From: Verrucomicrobiales bacterium
GTDB lineage: Bacteria; Verrucomicrobiota; Verrucomicrobiia; Verrucomicrobiales; DEV007
Assembly: GCA_012960505.1 (NCBI GenBank)
Contig: DUBC01000011.1
Coordinates: 1 to 64,000, forward strand
Length of the DNA stretch: 64,000 nt
Direction of reading: 5' to 3'
Shown: one piece after another, positions 43,141-52,366 of the stretch
How positions within the stretch are numbered: position 1 is the stretch's first letter
Layout of the letters: each line of letters begins with the position of its first letter
Made by a program: the position numbers and the translations under genes
Notes under the pieces: model-generated
Databases searched by the model: none
The model's input: the letters and a program-made list of their open reading frames with translations, nothing else
Told to the model about the DNA's origin: nothing

Positions 43141-45538
43141 TCAGCCCTCTAGTAATTATAGAGAGATTCCAATAAGGGACCTCGATCCGGAAGGGTTAGG
43201 TTCTTTGAGTGATTCAATGAAGTTGTCATTGTCCGTAGAGGACATGATAGAGATTCAGGTCTATTACGAAGCAGAAATGCGCCGAGAGCCTACCGATGTT
43301 GAGCTGGAGTGCATTGCCCAGACCTGGAGCGAACATTGTAAGCATAGGATCTTCGGGGCTCGGATCGAGCATTCGGGCTCGGAGGGGGAAGAAGTCATAG
43401 ATGGGCTATTTAAGACTTATATTAAGGCAGTCACTGAGAGGATAATGAAAAACAAGCCAGACTTTGTGCTCGGCTGCTTCGTTGATAATGCTGGTTTCAT
43501 TCGGCTTGATGACGAGCAAGCTATCTGCCTTAAGTTAGAAACACATAATCATCCTTCGGCTATCGAACCTTATGCCGGAGCAAATACTGGGCTCGGTGGT
43601 GTGATACGTGATATTTTGGGTGCAGGCAAAGGGGCCAAGCCCATCGCGAGCTGTGATGTTTTTTGTTTTGGGCCGCCTGACACGGACCCTCAAACAATCA
43701 AAGCAGACGATGTCATTCATCCTCTCGGGATAATGAGGGGAGTAGTAAGAGGTGTCCGTGATTACGGGAACCGTATGGGTATACCGACCATTAGCGGGGC
43801 CATACAATTTGATCCCTCATACATATACAACCCCTTAGTCTTTTGTGGGACAGCGGGCCTGATACCTATCACTGACATTGATAAGGAAATGTCATCAGGG
43901 CTCAAGGTGATTGCGGTCGGAGGCAGGACCGGCAGAGACGGTCTCAAGGGTGCGACCTTTTCTTCGATGGCTCTTGACACAGAGAGTCACGAAGAAGATC
44001 AGCAGGCTGTGCAAATCGGTAACCCGATCGAAGAGAAGAAAGCCGCCGACTTTATCATCGAGGCGAGGAAGAAGGATCTCATAGTGTTCGTGACAGATTG
44101 TGGAGCAGGAGGCTTTTCGAGTGCTGCAGGTGAAATGCTAAGTGAGGTGGGCGGAAACCTTTACCTAGAGAGAGCGCCCCTGAAGGAGCCGGGAATGATG
44201 AGTTGGGAAATCTTTTTATCCGAGAGTCAGGAAAGGATGGTCCTCGCCGTCAAAGAAGAATCAATGTCTCAGCTCATTGAGATTGCTCAGATTTATGAGA
44301 CTGAACTGACCGAGATTGGAGATTCAGATGAGTCAGGGATATTGAAGGTTTGGCACAATGGGGACCTTGTCTGTGAACTTGATAATTCTCGATTACATGA
44401 TGCCCCGGTTCGGCATTTAAGTTCAGGGTATCAGGTACCATCAGGCATTGACCATGATTGGAGTGAGGATACGCTCAGCGATGATCTTTTGTCAGTTCTC
44501 GGGGACTTTGCGGTAGGTTCACGTGAGCCAATCATACGCGAATATGACCATGAAGTTCAGGGAAATACCTTACTTAAGCCTCTCGCAGGTGCTGAAGGGG
44601 ATGCTCCTCAGGACGCGTCTGTGGTGAGGATAGACGATAGTGAGAAGCTCATGGCGATGGGCCTCGCTTTATTGCCGGAATGGGGCAAGACGGACCCCCT
44701 GGCCATGGGAAAGGGAACCGTCGATGAATGTGTCCGTTCTCTGGTCGTTTCCGGTGCTAACCCAGATAAGATAGCTCTCCTTGATAATTTCTGCGTAGGC
44801 AATCCGGACAATCCAGAAGAGTTGGGGATGCTAGTTGAAACTTGTAAAGGGATGGCGGCAGCGGCCGAGGCGTACGGTGCGCCTTTTGTTTCAGGTAAGG
44901 ACTCTTTTTATAATTATTTTGAAACTGATGACGGTGCAGTTTCTATCCCTACAACTTGCCTCATCAGTGGCATGGGAGTCATTGAGAATGAGTCGAACGT
45001 TACTGGATCCTCTGTCCGTAGGGATAATTCGCTGATTGCAGTTATTGGAACGACTGATTCAGCAATGGGCGGGAGTGTATATGCGAGGATCAAAGATCGG
45101 ACCAGAGCGAAGGTTCCTGACACGAACTTTGATGCGGCGCTGAGCTCTTACCGATCATATCATCTGGCCGTGAGTGAGAGTCTCATTCTCGCCGCTCATG
45201 ATGTGTCTGAGGGTGGATTAGGAGTGTCCGCGGCGGAGATGGCTTTTTCAATGGTAGCCGGGATGGAAATAGATCTCGACTCGTTGCCGGTTAATGGGGA
45301 TTTGAATAACGTTGAAAAGTTATTCGCAGAGTCATCGTCGAGAATTCTCATCGAATGTGAATCCGAATCCATTGACCGGATCCAGGAGATATTCTCTGAA
45401 TCTGCTTTTGCCGTAATAGGTAAGACAGAATCGAGCCATAAAAGCCTTCGCTTCAAGAGCGATGGTATGAATATTTTAGATAATGAAATTGAATCTCTCA
45501 AAGAGACATGGAAAAACGTCCTCACGCCCTATTATTAA
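43121..45538 (+). CDS. purL: FGAM synthetase large subunit
   Basis: The 805-residue protein matches small-type PurL, with SEHCKHRIF, LKLETHNHPSAIEPYAGANT, GGVIRDILGAGKGA, and the second AIRS-like half with AHDVSEGGLGVSAAEMAFSM. It converts FGAR plus glutamine-derived ammonia to FGAM with PurS and PurQ. There is no glutaminase domain, consistent with a separate purQ that overlaps its end by 31 bases. Confidence 0.95.
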   Translation: MDKKLPDQPSSNYREIPIRDLDPEGLGSLSDSMKLSLSVEDMIEIQVYYEAEMRREPTDVELECIAQTWSEHCKHRIFGARIEHSGSEGEEVIDGLFKTYIKAVTERIMKNKPDFVLGCFVDNAGFIRLDDEQAICLKLETHNHPSAIEPYAGANTGLGGVIRDILGAGKGAKPIASCDVFCFGPPDTDPQTIKADDVIHPLGIMRGVVRGVRDYGNRMGIPTISGAIQFDPSYIYNPLVFCGTAGLIPITDIDKEMSSGLKVIAVGGRTGRDGLKGATFSSMALDTESHEEDQQAVQIGNPIEEKKAADFIIEARKKDLIVFVTDCGAGGFSSAAGEMLSEVGGNLYLERAPLKEPGMMSWEIFLSESQERMVLAVKEESMSQLIEIAQIYETELTEIGDSDESGILKVWHNGDLVCELDNSRLHDAPVRHLSSGYQVPSGIDHDWSEDTLSDDLLSVLGDFAVGSREPIIREYDHEVQGNTLLKPLAGAEGDAPQDASVVRIDDSEKLMAMGLALLPEWGKTDPLAMGKGTVDECVRSLVVSGANPDKIALLDNFCVGNPDNPEELGMLVETCKGMAAAAEAYGAPFVSGKDSFYNYFETDDGAVSIPTTCLISGMGVIENESNVTGSSVRRDNSLIAVIGTTDSAMGGSVYARIKDRTRAKVPDTNFDAALSSYRSYHLAVSESLILAAHDVSEGGLGVSAAEMAFSMVAGMEIDLDSLPVNGDLNNVEKLFAESSSRILIECESESIDRIQEIFSESAFAVIGKTESSHKSLRFKSDGMNILDNEIESLKETWKNVLTPYY

Positions 45539-46251
45539 AGTTCCCTGGAACTAATTGTGATGCTGAAACCTCTCGCGCCTTAGAGGAGGCGGGTTTTTCG
45601 AGTGAAATCTTACCCATTGCGTGCGTCGATGAGGGAAGTTTAGAATCAGCGCAATTGATTGTTCTTAGCGGAGGATTCAGTTACGGTGATTATGTGATGG
45701 CTGGTAGACTTGCACAGCTCGAACTCGAACGCCGAATCGGTGATGCTCTGACGAGGTTCCGTGATGGTGGTGGGTACCTGCTTGGCATCTGTAACGGATT
45801 TCAAATCCTAACCAAGTTAGGTCTCCTCCCCGAGGGGAGCTTAATTAATAATACTTCGGGCCGCTTCATCTGTCGTTGGGTCAAGCTTGAGCGGCGGGTC
45901 GATGATAATCCTTTCCTGCGTGGGCTGCCTGAGAATTTTGAGTTACCAATAGCGCATGCTGAGGGTCGGTTCGTGGCACCTGAGGGGGCCGCGGAGAAGT
46001 ACATGGATGAGGGCCTCGCGGCACTTGTTTATGAAGAAGATGTTAATGGCTCGACTAGTCGGATCGCTGGACTAACGGACAACTCAGGTAGGGTCCTTGG
46101 GCTCATGCCTCATCCGGAGAGGTTCCTTTGGGATTCACACCATTATGACCGGGACTGGGTAGGTGATGGTGATGGTAGAGGATCCGGGTACCAGATGTTT
46201 AAATCAATTTACAATACAATAGCGGGCGAAATTGCTCATGAACCGGGATAA
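45508..46251 (+). CDS. purQ: FGAM synthetase glutaminase subunit
   Basis: The 247-residue class I glutamine amidotransferase has its nucleophile C95 in LLGICNGFQIL and H202/E204 in LMPHPERF; the oxyanion region is VLSGGFSYGDYVMAG. It starts inside the end of purL. It supplies ammonia to PurL. Confidence 0.95.
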   Translation: MEKRPHALLLKFPGTNCDAETSRALEEAGFSSEILPIACVDEGSLESAQLIVLSGGFSYGDYVMAGRLAQLELERRIGDALTRFRDGGGYLLGICNGFQILTKLGLLPEGSLINNTSGRFICRWVKLERRVDDNPFLRGLPENFELPIAHAEGRFVAPEGAAEKYMDEGLAALVYEEDVNGSTSRIAGLTDNSGRVLGLMPHPERFLWDSHHYDRDWVGDGDGRGSGYQMFKSIYNTIAGEIAHEPG

Positions 46252-46255
46252 ATAA

Positions 46256-47242
46256 ATGGCAGAACAGATCACATATAAGGAGGCAGGAGTTGATATTCAT
46301 GCGGCAGCGGAACTGGTCGGAGACATTGGTGCGTTACGTGCGAGGACAGAGAAGAACAGAAAGCTTTATGGAGCCTTTGGTCTCTTTGCTGCGGGTTTCG
46401 ATCTGAGTTCATACAATGAGCCTGTCATTTTTGCTGGTTGTGACGGTGTCGGAACGAAGTTGGAACTTTTACTCGAACATGATCTCTTGGAAACTGCCGG
46501 TAAGGATCTTGTGGCGATGTCCGTCAATGATATCCTGACGACTGGTGCCGATCCTGTGATGTTCTTGGACTATGTTGGTGTAGGAAAGTTGGACAAGACG
46601 AAGATTTCCAGAGTCATTGCCGGGATCGTTGAATGGTGTGAGTCCTGTGACTGCATTCTTGCTGGTGGAGAAACTGCGGAAATGCCTGACCTGGTAAGTG
46701 AAAACATGATCGAGTTGTCCGGGTTCGGGATCGGAGTCGCGGAAAAGCCAGACGTCGTGGATCCTACCACGATCGGAGAAGGGGACATATTAATTGGTTA
46801 TCCTTCTGACGGAATCCATGCTAATGGTTGGAGTCTTGTGAGAAAGATCCTTTCAAGTTTTCCGCAGGAGTTCACAGATGAGGATGTTATTTCCCTGTTA
46901 GCTCCGACTAGGCTCTACCATGATGTCGTGAAAGGGCTCCGCGATGCTGGAGTCAAAGCCAAAGCAATGGCGCATATTACTGGTGGCGGATTGCCTGAAA
47001 ATCTTGAGAGGATACTAGGTGATAAGGGGGCCTCATTGGAGGTTCCAGTGTGGGAGTTGCCCGTTGCAGGTAAAGTTTTGAACCATGTCGAAACGGATGA
47101 GGCTTTTTCAACATTTAATATGGGGATTGGCTGGGTCAGCATTGTCAGTTCTGATGATGAGAATGCTGCGATGAATGTGATTCCTGGAGCAGTACGTTTG
47201 GGCTCAATAGGTGGAGATAAATTATCAGTAAATTTAGTGTAA
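46256..47242 (+). CDS. purM: AIR synthetase
   Basis: The 328-residue protein starts TYKEAGVDIHAAAELV and has FAGCDGVGTKLELLLEHDLL, VAMSVNDILTTGADPVMFLD, ILAGGETAEMPDLV, GYPSDGIHANGWSLVRKI and AHITGGGLPENLERIL, all typical of PurM, which cyclises FGAM to AIR. Length is normal. Confidence 0.95.
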   Translation: MAEQITYKEAGVDIHAAAELVGDIGALRARTEKNRKLYGAFGLFAAGFDLSSYNEPVIFAGCDGVGTKLELLLEHDLLETAGKDLVAMSVNDILTTGADPVMFLDYVGVGKLDKTKISRVIAGIVEWCESCDCILAGGETAEMPDLVSENMIELSGFGIGVAEKPDVVDPTTIGEGDILIGYPSDGIHANGWSLVRKILSSFPQEFTDEDVISLLAPTRLYHDVVKGLRDAGVKAKAMAHITGGGLPENLERILGDKGASLEVPVWELPVAGKVLNHVETDEAFSTFNMGIGWVSIVSSDDENAAMNVIPGAVRLGSIGGDKLSVNLV

Positions 47243-49168
47243 ATGGGAGACTTCTTAAAACATGAATGCGGTATTGCGGTTCTCCGCCTCAAGAAGCCCC
47301 TTGCCTATTATCATGACAAGTACGGCAGCGCTCTGTATGGATTTCAGAAGCTTTTCTTGCTCATGGAAAAGCAGCACAACCGCGGGCACGACGGGATAGG
47401 CATTGGAAGCGTTAAGCTCAACATGGAGCTTGGGGATCCTTACATGTTTAGGGAAAGGTCCGCGGCAAAGGATTCGCTCACTGTTGTTTTCAAGAACCTG
47501 ATGGATCGGTACCATGGTGTCTGCGAGAGGCGAGGACTTGATCCTGAAGATCCAAACAATGTGAGCCGGTACTTTGATTTTGGCGGAGAAATCTTATTAG
47601 GTCATCTCAGGTACGGAACGTCCGGCGAATTTGAAGAGGGCTCTTGTCATCCGTTCCTCAGGAGGAGTAACTGGGAGACGCGAAGTTTGATGGTTCTCGG
47701 TAACTTTAATATGGCGAATGCTCCGGAACTGAATCGTACTCTCGTTGACAGGGGTCAGCATCCTGTCTTCGGAACTGACACTCAGACTGTACTCGAAGAG
47801 ATCGGCTTTTTCCTGGATCAAGCACACCAGAACATTTATCGAAAGTGCAAAGCCAGTAAGGTTCCAGGGACCGAAATTCCCGGGCTAATTAGTGACAGGC
47901 TTCACATGCCCAGGCTCTTGAAGAAGGCAGCAAAGATATGGGATGGAGGATATGCTATCGCTGGTGCCGTCGGTAATGGTGATGCGTTCGTGATGCGTGA
48001 TCCTAACGGTATAAGGCCTGCCTTTTATTTTGAGAATGACGATTTCATTGGTTTCGCTTCCGAAAGAGTCCCCCTGATGACGGTATTTGGACTGGAGAAG
48101 GAAGAGGTTTCTGAGGTCCCGGCAGGTCATGTCGTATCCATTAAGAATACAGGAGACCTGACCGTCGAGAGATTCGCAGAGAAGAGACCGATCACTCCTT
48201 GCTCCTTTGAAAGAATTTATTTCTCTAGAGGAAATGATCCTGAGATTTATCGTGAAAGGAAGGAACTCGGGAGGCTCTTGTCTAAGCCGATACTGAAAGC
48301 GATTGATTATAACTTCAGAAATACTGTTTTTAGTTTTATTCCTAACACGGCTGACGTTGCCTATCATGGCATGATGGGTGGTTTACGTGAGTATCATAGG
48401 GGAGCAGTTAAGGCAGAGATTCAGAAGGCCCTAGCTGACGGTAATCTTAACGAGGAAAAAATTGATGATCTGATTCTCCATAATTGGCCGAGGGGTGAAA
48501 AAATTGCGCACAAGGATATTAAGATGCGGACTTTCATTAGTCAGGAAAAGGGTCGCAAGCAATTAGTGTCTCACGTTTATGATATTAGTTATGGTGTCGT
48601 CGAGCCTGGTGAGAGCTTAGTGGTCATTGATGATTCAATTGTCAGGGGAACTACACTCAGAGAGTCCATCCTAAAGATTCTGGCCCGCACTGATCCTAAG
48701 AAGATCGTCGTTGTTTCTAGTGCTCCTCAGATCCGTTATCCCGATTGTTATGGGATTGATATGTCTGAGCTGGGTAAATTTATTGCTTTCCAAGCAGCCA
48801 TTGATTTGCTGAAAAATTCTACCAGAGCCTCTCTCCTCGCTAAAGTTTATGATGAGTGCCTGGCAGAGTTGAAAAAGCCTGCCGAGGAAATGCGTAATTG
48901 TGTTCGTGATATTTATGAACCTTTCACAGCAAAGCAAATATCAAAGCAAATAGCGCGCCTCATTTATCCGCAGGACATCAAGTGGAATGGGGAAGTCCAA
49001 GTTATTTATCAGAGCATTGAAAATCTGAGGTCTGCGCTAGGAGCGAACTGCGGAGACTGGTACTTTACAGGAAATTATCCGACACCGGCCGGAACTGCCG
49101 TGGTTAACCGCGCTTTCATTCAATACTGTGATGGGATTGAGGGAAGGCCTTATGATTTAGGATTATAA
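47243..49168 (+). CDS. purF: Amidophosphoribosyltransferase, extended form
   Basis: The start follows the purM stop directly (TAAATG). The product is 641 residues against about 500 in E. coli. The Ntn glutaminase would begin at C9 (HECGIAVLR) after an eight-residue propeptide, with HLRYGTSG downstream. The phosphoribosyltransferase half has the PRPP loop SLVVIDDSIVRGTTLRES. The extra length lies in insertions of the first half and a C-terminal extension of about 90 residues. This is the first committed step of purine synthesis. Confidence 0.9.
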   Translation: MGDFLKHECGIAVLRLKKPLAYYHDKYGSALYGFQKLFLLMEKQHNRGHDGIGIGSVKLNMELGDPYMFRERSAAKDSLTVVFKNLMDRYHGVCERRGLDPEDPNNVSRYFDFGGEILLGHLRYGTSGEFEEGSCHPFLRRSNWETRSLMVLGNFNMANAPELNRTLVDRGQHPVFGTDTQTVLEEIGFFLDQAHQNIYRKCKASKVPGTEIPGLISDRLHMPRLLKKAAKIWDGGYAIAGAVGNGDAFVMRDPNGIRPAFYFENDDFIGFASERVPLMTVFGLEKEEVSEVPAGHVVSIKNTGDLTVERFAEKRPITPCSFERIYFSRGNDPEIYRERKELGRLLSKPILKAIDYNFRNTVFSFIPNTADVAYHGMMGGLREYHRGAVKAEIQKALADGNLNEEKIDDLILHNWPRGEKIAHKDIKMRTFISQEKGRKQLVSHVYDISYGVVEPGESLVVIDDSIVRGTTLRESILKILARTDPKKIVVVSSAPQIRYPDCYGIDMSELGKFIAFQAAIDLLKNSTRASLLAKVYDECLAELKKPAEEMRNCVRDIYEPFTAKQISKQIARLIYPQDIKWNGEVQVIYQSIENLRSALGANCGDWYFTGNYPTPAGTAVVNRAFIQYCDGIEGRPYDLGL

Positions 49169-49172
49169 AACG

Positions 49173-50423
49173 ATGAAAGTTATTGTAGTAGGAAAGGGAG
49201 GGCGTGAGCACGCTCTAGTGACCGCGTTAGAGGAATCAGAATCATCTCCTGAAGTCTATTGTTATCCTGGGAGTGACGCTATTTTTGAGCTGGCAAAGCA
49301 GTTACCCGGGGAAATTTCCGATGTTGATTCTCTGGTCCAGGCCATGCTTCATGAAGGAATTGATTTTTGTGTCGGGGGCGAAGAATCATGGTTGGCCAAG
49401 GGATTAGCTGATCGGGCAAGAGAAAAAGGGATTCCGACTTGGGGTCCCGTTAAGGAATCTGCGCAACTCGAAGCTAGTAAGGAATTTGCAAAGAAATTTA
49501 TGTTTAGGCACAACATCCCTACGGGCAGTTACGAGGTGACTAATGATTATGAGTCCGCAATGTCTGCCATCAAAAAGTATCCTACAGTGCTAAAGTTTGA
49601 CGGGTTAGCTGCGGGGAAAGGTGTTGCGATATGTGCTGACGAATTTGAAGCCGAATCTTTCTTAAAGGAAGTCTATGTTGATGGTCGCTTCGGTGATGGT
49701 AGGGTCCTTATTGAAGAGTTTCTTGAGGGCCCTGAAGTGTCCGTGATTGCTGCGGTCAGTGATGGGGAATACCAGATATTTACTCCTGCCCGTGACTATA
49801 AAAGATTAGCCGATGGCGACGAGGGTCTTAACACTGGAGGAATGGGAGCCGTTGCTTCTCGGGTTCTGATAGATAAGGATTTGCTCTCACGGATTGATCG
49901 TGAAGTCATTAAGGTCAGTGTCGATGGTCTCATTAGTGATGGGATGGACTTTAGAGGTTTCTTGTACGCGGGGCTAATGCTCACCGAGGACGGGCCCAAG
50001 TTACTTGAATATAATTGCCGGTTTGGTGATCCGGAAGCACAAGCGGTCCTGCCGTTAGTGGGGGGTGATTTCAGTTCATATCTTTTTGAGGCGGCAACAG
50101 GAAACCTTCAGAAGGACCTGATCTCATTTGATGAGAGTTGGAGCATTTGTTTGGTTCTTGCTTCTGCCGGATATCCGAATTCATCGAGGAGCGATGATGT
50201 TATCAGTGGTCTCGATTCTGTTGAAGGTGTGAAGGTCTATCATGCGGGGACAAAGAAGAACGAGAATGGTGAATATGCGACCAATGGCGGAAGGGTCCTA
50301 GCAGTAGTGGGCCGTGGAAATGACCGTGAATCAGCCGTGAGCAATTCCTACAATGAAGCCAGTAAAGTCAGTTTTGATGGGGATCAGCGCCGGTCAGATA
50401 TAGGGCGAATGCATTTTGAATAA
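49173..50423 (+). CDS. purD: GAR synthetase
   Basis: The 416-residue ATP-grasp enzyme begins MKVIVVGKGGREHALVTALE and has TVLKFDGLAAGKGVAICAD, GEGLNTGGMGAVA-like DEGLNTGGMGAVASRV and LEYNCRFGDPEAQAVLPL. It joins phosphoribosylamine and glycine. Normal length; 4 bases after purF. Confidence 0.95.
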   Translation: MKVIVVGKGGREHALVTALEESESSPEVYCYPGSDAIFELAKQLPGEISDVDSLVQAMLHEGIDFCVGGEESWLAKGLADRAREKGIPTWGPVKESAQLEASKEFAKKFMFRHNIPTGSYEVTNDYESAMSAIKKYPTVLKFDGLAAGKGVAICADEFEAESFLKEVYVDGRFGDGRVLIEEFLEGPEVSVIAAVSDGEYQIFTPARDYKRLADGDEGLNTGGMGAVASRVLIDKDLLSRIDREVIKVSVDGLISDGMDFRGFLYAGLMLTEDGPKLLEYNCRFGDPEAQAVLPLVGGDFSSYLFEAATGNLQKDLISFDESWSICLVLASAGYPNSSRSDDVISGLDSVEGVKVYHAGTKKNENGEYATNGGRVLAVVGRGNDRESAVSNSYNEASKVSFDGDQRRSDIGRMHFE

Positions 50424-50455
50424 TTTAGACTAATATACATAACTTAAATAAAATA

Positions 50456-50869
50456 ATGAAAGTAATCATCATTTACGGTAGTGCTAACGACAAAGAATTC
50501 ATGAAGCCTGCACACACCTATCTGGATGATCAGGGGGTAAATTATGAGGAGCATGTTATTTCAGCGCATCGGAATTTGACTGAGCTGATTCAATTCTTAA
50601 GAGATCTTAACGAATCTGGACAAAAGGCAGTTATATTAGCAGTTGCGGGTCTCGCGGCTGCCCTTCCGGGGATCGTAGCAGTCGAAACGGAACTGCCTTG
50701 TGTGGGTGTTCCTGTGCCCGGAGGACCACTAAATGGGATCGATGCATTATTGGCAATGTGCCAGGTCCCAGGGGGCGTTCCGGTAGGCTCAGTGGGATTA
50801 CATAACAAAGCGCCCTTGAATGCTGCCATGTATGCGCATAGAATACTCAAATTCGCAGGACTTGAGTAA
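50456..50869 (+). CDS. purE: PurE-family AIR carboxylase / CAIR mutase
   Basis: The 137-residue protein has the PurE start IIIYGSANDKEFMKPAHTYL and the catalytic SAHRN. The next motif reads AVAGLAAALPGIVA, where class I enzymes have GGAAHLPG; the His is missing and AVAG recalls class II. The end PVGSVGLHNKAPLNAAMYAH is normal. No purK is present in the window. Class (mutase or direct carboxylase) therefore cannot be fixed from sequence alone. Confidence 0.85.
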   Translation: MKVIIIYGSANDKEFMKPAHTYLDDQGVNYEEHVISAHRNLTELIQFLRDLNESGQKAVILAVAGLAAALPGIVAVETELPCVGVPVPGGPLNGIDALLAMCQVPGGVPVGSVGLHNKAPLNAAMYAHRILKFAGLE

Positions 50870-51425
50870 CTCGCACGATCAGGCAACAGAGTGCCCCGGG
50901 GGGCAAAGCCTCCTAGGAGAGGATGATATTTCCAATAAGCTTCGTAGACTCGCGGCGCAGATAGCCGAGATGCATCCTGAAGGGCTCTTATCTTTTGTAG
51001 GAATTCATACTAGAGGAGTCACTGTAGCAGAGAGAGTAAAAGAGATTTTGCTGGAGATGGGAAGGGAAGTCCAGATAGGGACTCTGGACATTTCTTTTTA
51101 TCGTGACGATCTGGATCATAAGGTAACGAACCCGACAGTGCGGGCCTCTGAGATCCCTTTCGAGATAGAAGGGAACCGGATCATTGTTTTTGATGATGTC
51201 CTTTACACTGGCCGGACCATCCGCTCAGCCATCGAAGGTGTATCAAAGTACGGTAGGCCCTCGAAAGTAGAACTGGCTGTCCTCATTGATAGAGGGAACC
51301 GTGAGTTACCCATACAACCTGATTACGTTGGTCATGTCGTAGAGACTGATCGCTTGGACAGAGTTAAGGTCTGTTTCAAGGAGCATGATGGAGAAGATTC
51401 AATTAGCCTCATTCCTGGATCATGA
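50862..51425 (+). CDS. pyrR: PyrR-like phosphoribosyltransferase / regulator
   Basis: The frame opens at ATG 50820, 50 bases inside purE, but TTG 50862 at the purE stop gives a length (187 residues) and N-terminus closer to PyrR; ATG 50832 is another option. Motifs: LSFVGIHTRGVTVAERVKE, TLDISFYRDDL, and PRPP loop IIVFDDVLYTGRTIRSA. PyrR binds pyr mRNA leaders and also acts as a uracil phosphoribosyltransferase. There is no leader space between purE and pyrR or before pyrB, so classical attenuation would have to occur elsewhere. Confidence 0.85.
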   Translation: MSNSHDQATECPGGQSLLGEDDISNKLRRLAAQIAEMHPEGLLSFVGIHTRGVTVAERVKEILLEMGREVQIGTLDISFYRDDLDHKVTNPTVRASEIPFEIEGNRIIVFDDVLYTGRTIRSAIEGVSKYGRPSKVELAVLIDRGNRELPIQPDYVGHVVETDRLDRVKVCFKEHDGEDSISLIPGS

Positions 51426-52366
51426 GTGAACCGCACAAGGACCTTCTACAGATAGAGGACCTGAACAAGGATGAAATTGAAAGCATCCTTGCTGCAGCTC
51501 AACCGTTCAAGGAACTCTTTAAGCGATCGGTTAAAAAGGTGCCAACTCTTCAAGGCAAGACTGTTCTCAGTCTCTTCTATGAGCCTTCGACAAGGACCAG
51601 TTCTTCATTTGAGGTTGCGGCAAATAGGCTCTCTGCAGATTTCACGAGCCTCGCCGTTGCCAGCTCATCTGTTGTGAAAGGGGAAACAGTCCTTGATACG
51701 GTAGATACGTTAGGGGCGATGAGAGCCGACTACATTGTCATTAGGCACAAGAAAGCGGGCATTCCTAACCTCGTTGCCGAGCACACTGATGCTTCAGTCA
51801 TCAATGCAGGTGACGGTTTTCATGCTCATCCGACTCAGGCCCTGCTCGACGCTTCAACTTTATACGACGTCTTTGGTAAATTGGACTTTTCTGGTAAAAA
51901 AATTCTAATCGTCGGAGACATACTGCACTCGAGAGTGGCCCGTTCAACTAGCCGGATCATGACCATGCTCGGGGCTGAGGTCAGGGTGCTTGGCCCTGGG
52001 ACATTAGTTCCACCCGGGAGGCCGGATAAGATGAAGAAGTTTAAGAATTATGAGGAGGCCATGGACTGGAAACCGGACGTGGTTTATCTGCTTCGGGTTC
52101 AGTTTGAACGGCAAGGTGAGCAGTTCTTCCCAAGCTCTGGTGAGTATCATTCCGTTTACGGGCTCAATGAGGAAAGATTCAACAAGATCAAAGATGAAGG
52201 TGTCTGGGTCATGCATCCGGGCCCAGTTAATAGAGGCGTTGAATTAGCCGATTCCGTGACCACTTACGATAGGTGCCTTATCAATAGACAAGTTGAAAAT
52301 GGCATAGCGACCCGCATGGCAGTGCTCTACTGGCTCAAACCTCAAACCTTTCAACAGGATGGATGA
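51422..52366 (+). CDS. pyrB: Aspartate carbamoyltransferase catalytic subunit
   Basis: ATGA overlap with pyrR. The 314-residue enzyme has the carbamoyl-phosphate motif FYEPSTRTSSSFEVAANRL, VIRHKKAG, GDGFHAHPTQALLD, GDILHSRVARS and MHPGPVNRGVEL. It makes carbamoyl-aspartate. No pyrI regulatory gene follows. Confidence 0.95.
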   Translation: MSEPHKDLLQIEDLNKDEIESILAAAQPFKELFKRSVKKVPTLQGKTVLSLFYEPSTRTSSSFEVAANRLSADFTSLAVASSSVVKGETVLDTVDTLGAMRADYIVIRHKKAGIPNLVAEHTDASVINAGDGFHAHPTQALLDASTLYDVFGKLDFSGKKILIVGDILHSRVARSTSRIMTMLGAEVRVLGPGTLVPPGRPDKMKKFKNYEEAMDWKPDVVYLLRVQFERQGEQFFPSSGEYHSVYGLNEERFNKIKDEGVWVMHPGPVNRGVELADSVTTYDRCLINRQVENGIATRMAVLYWLKPQTFQQDG

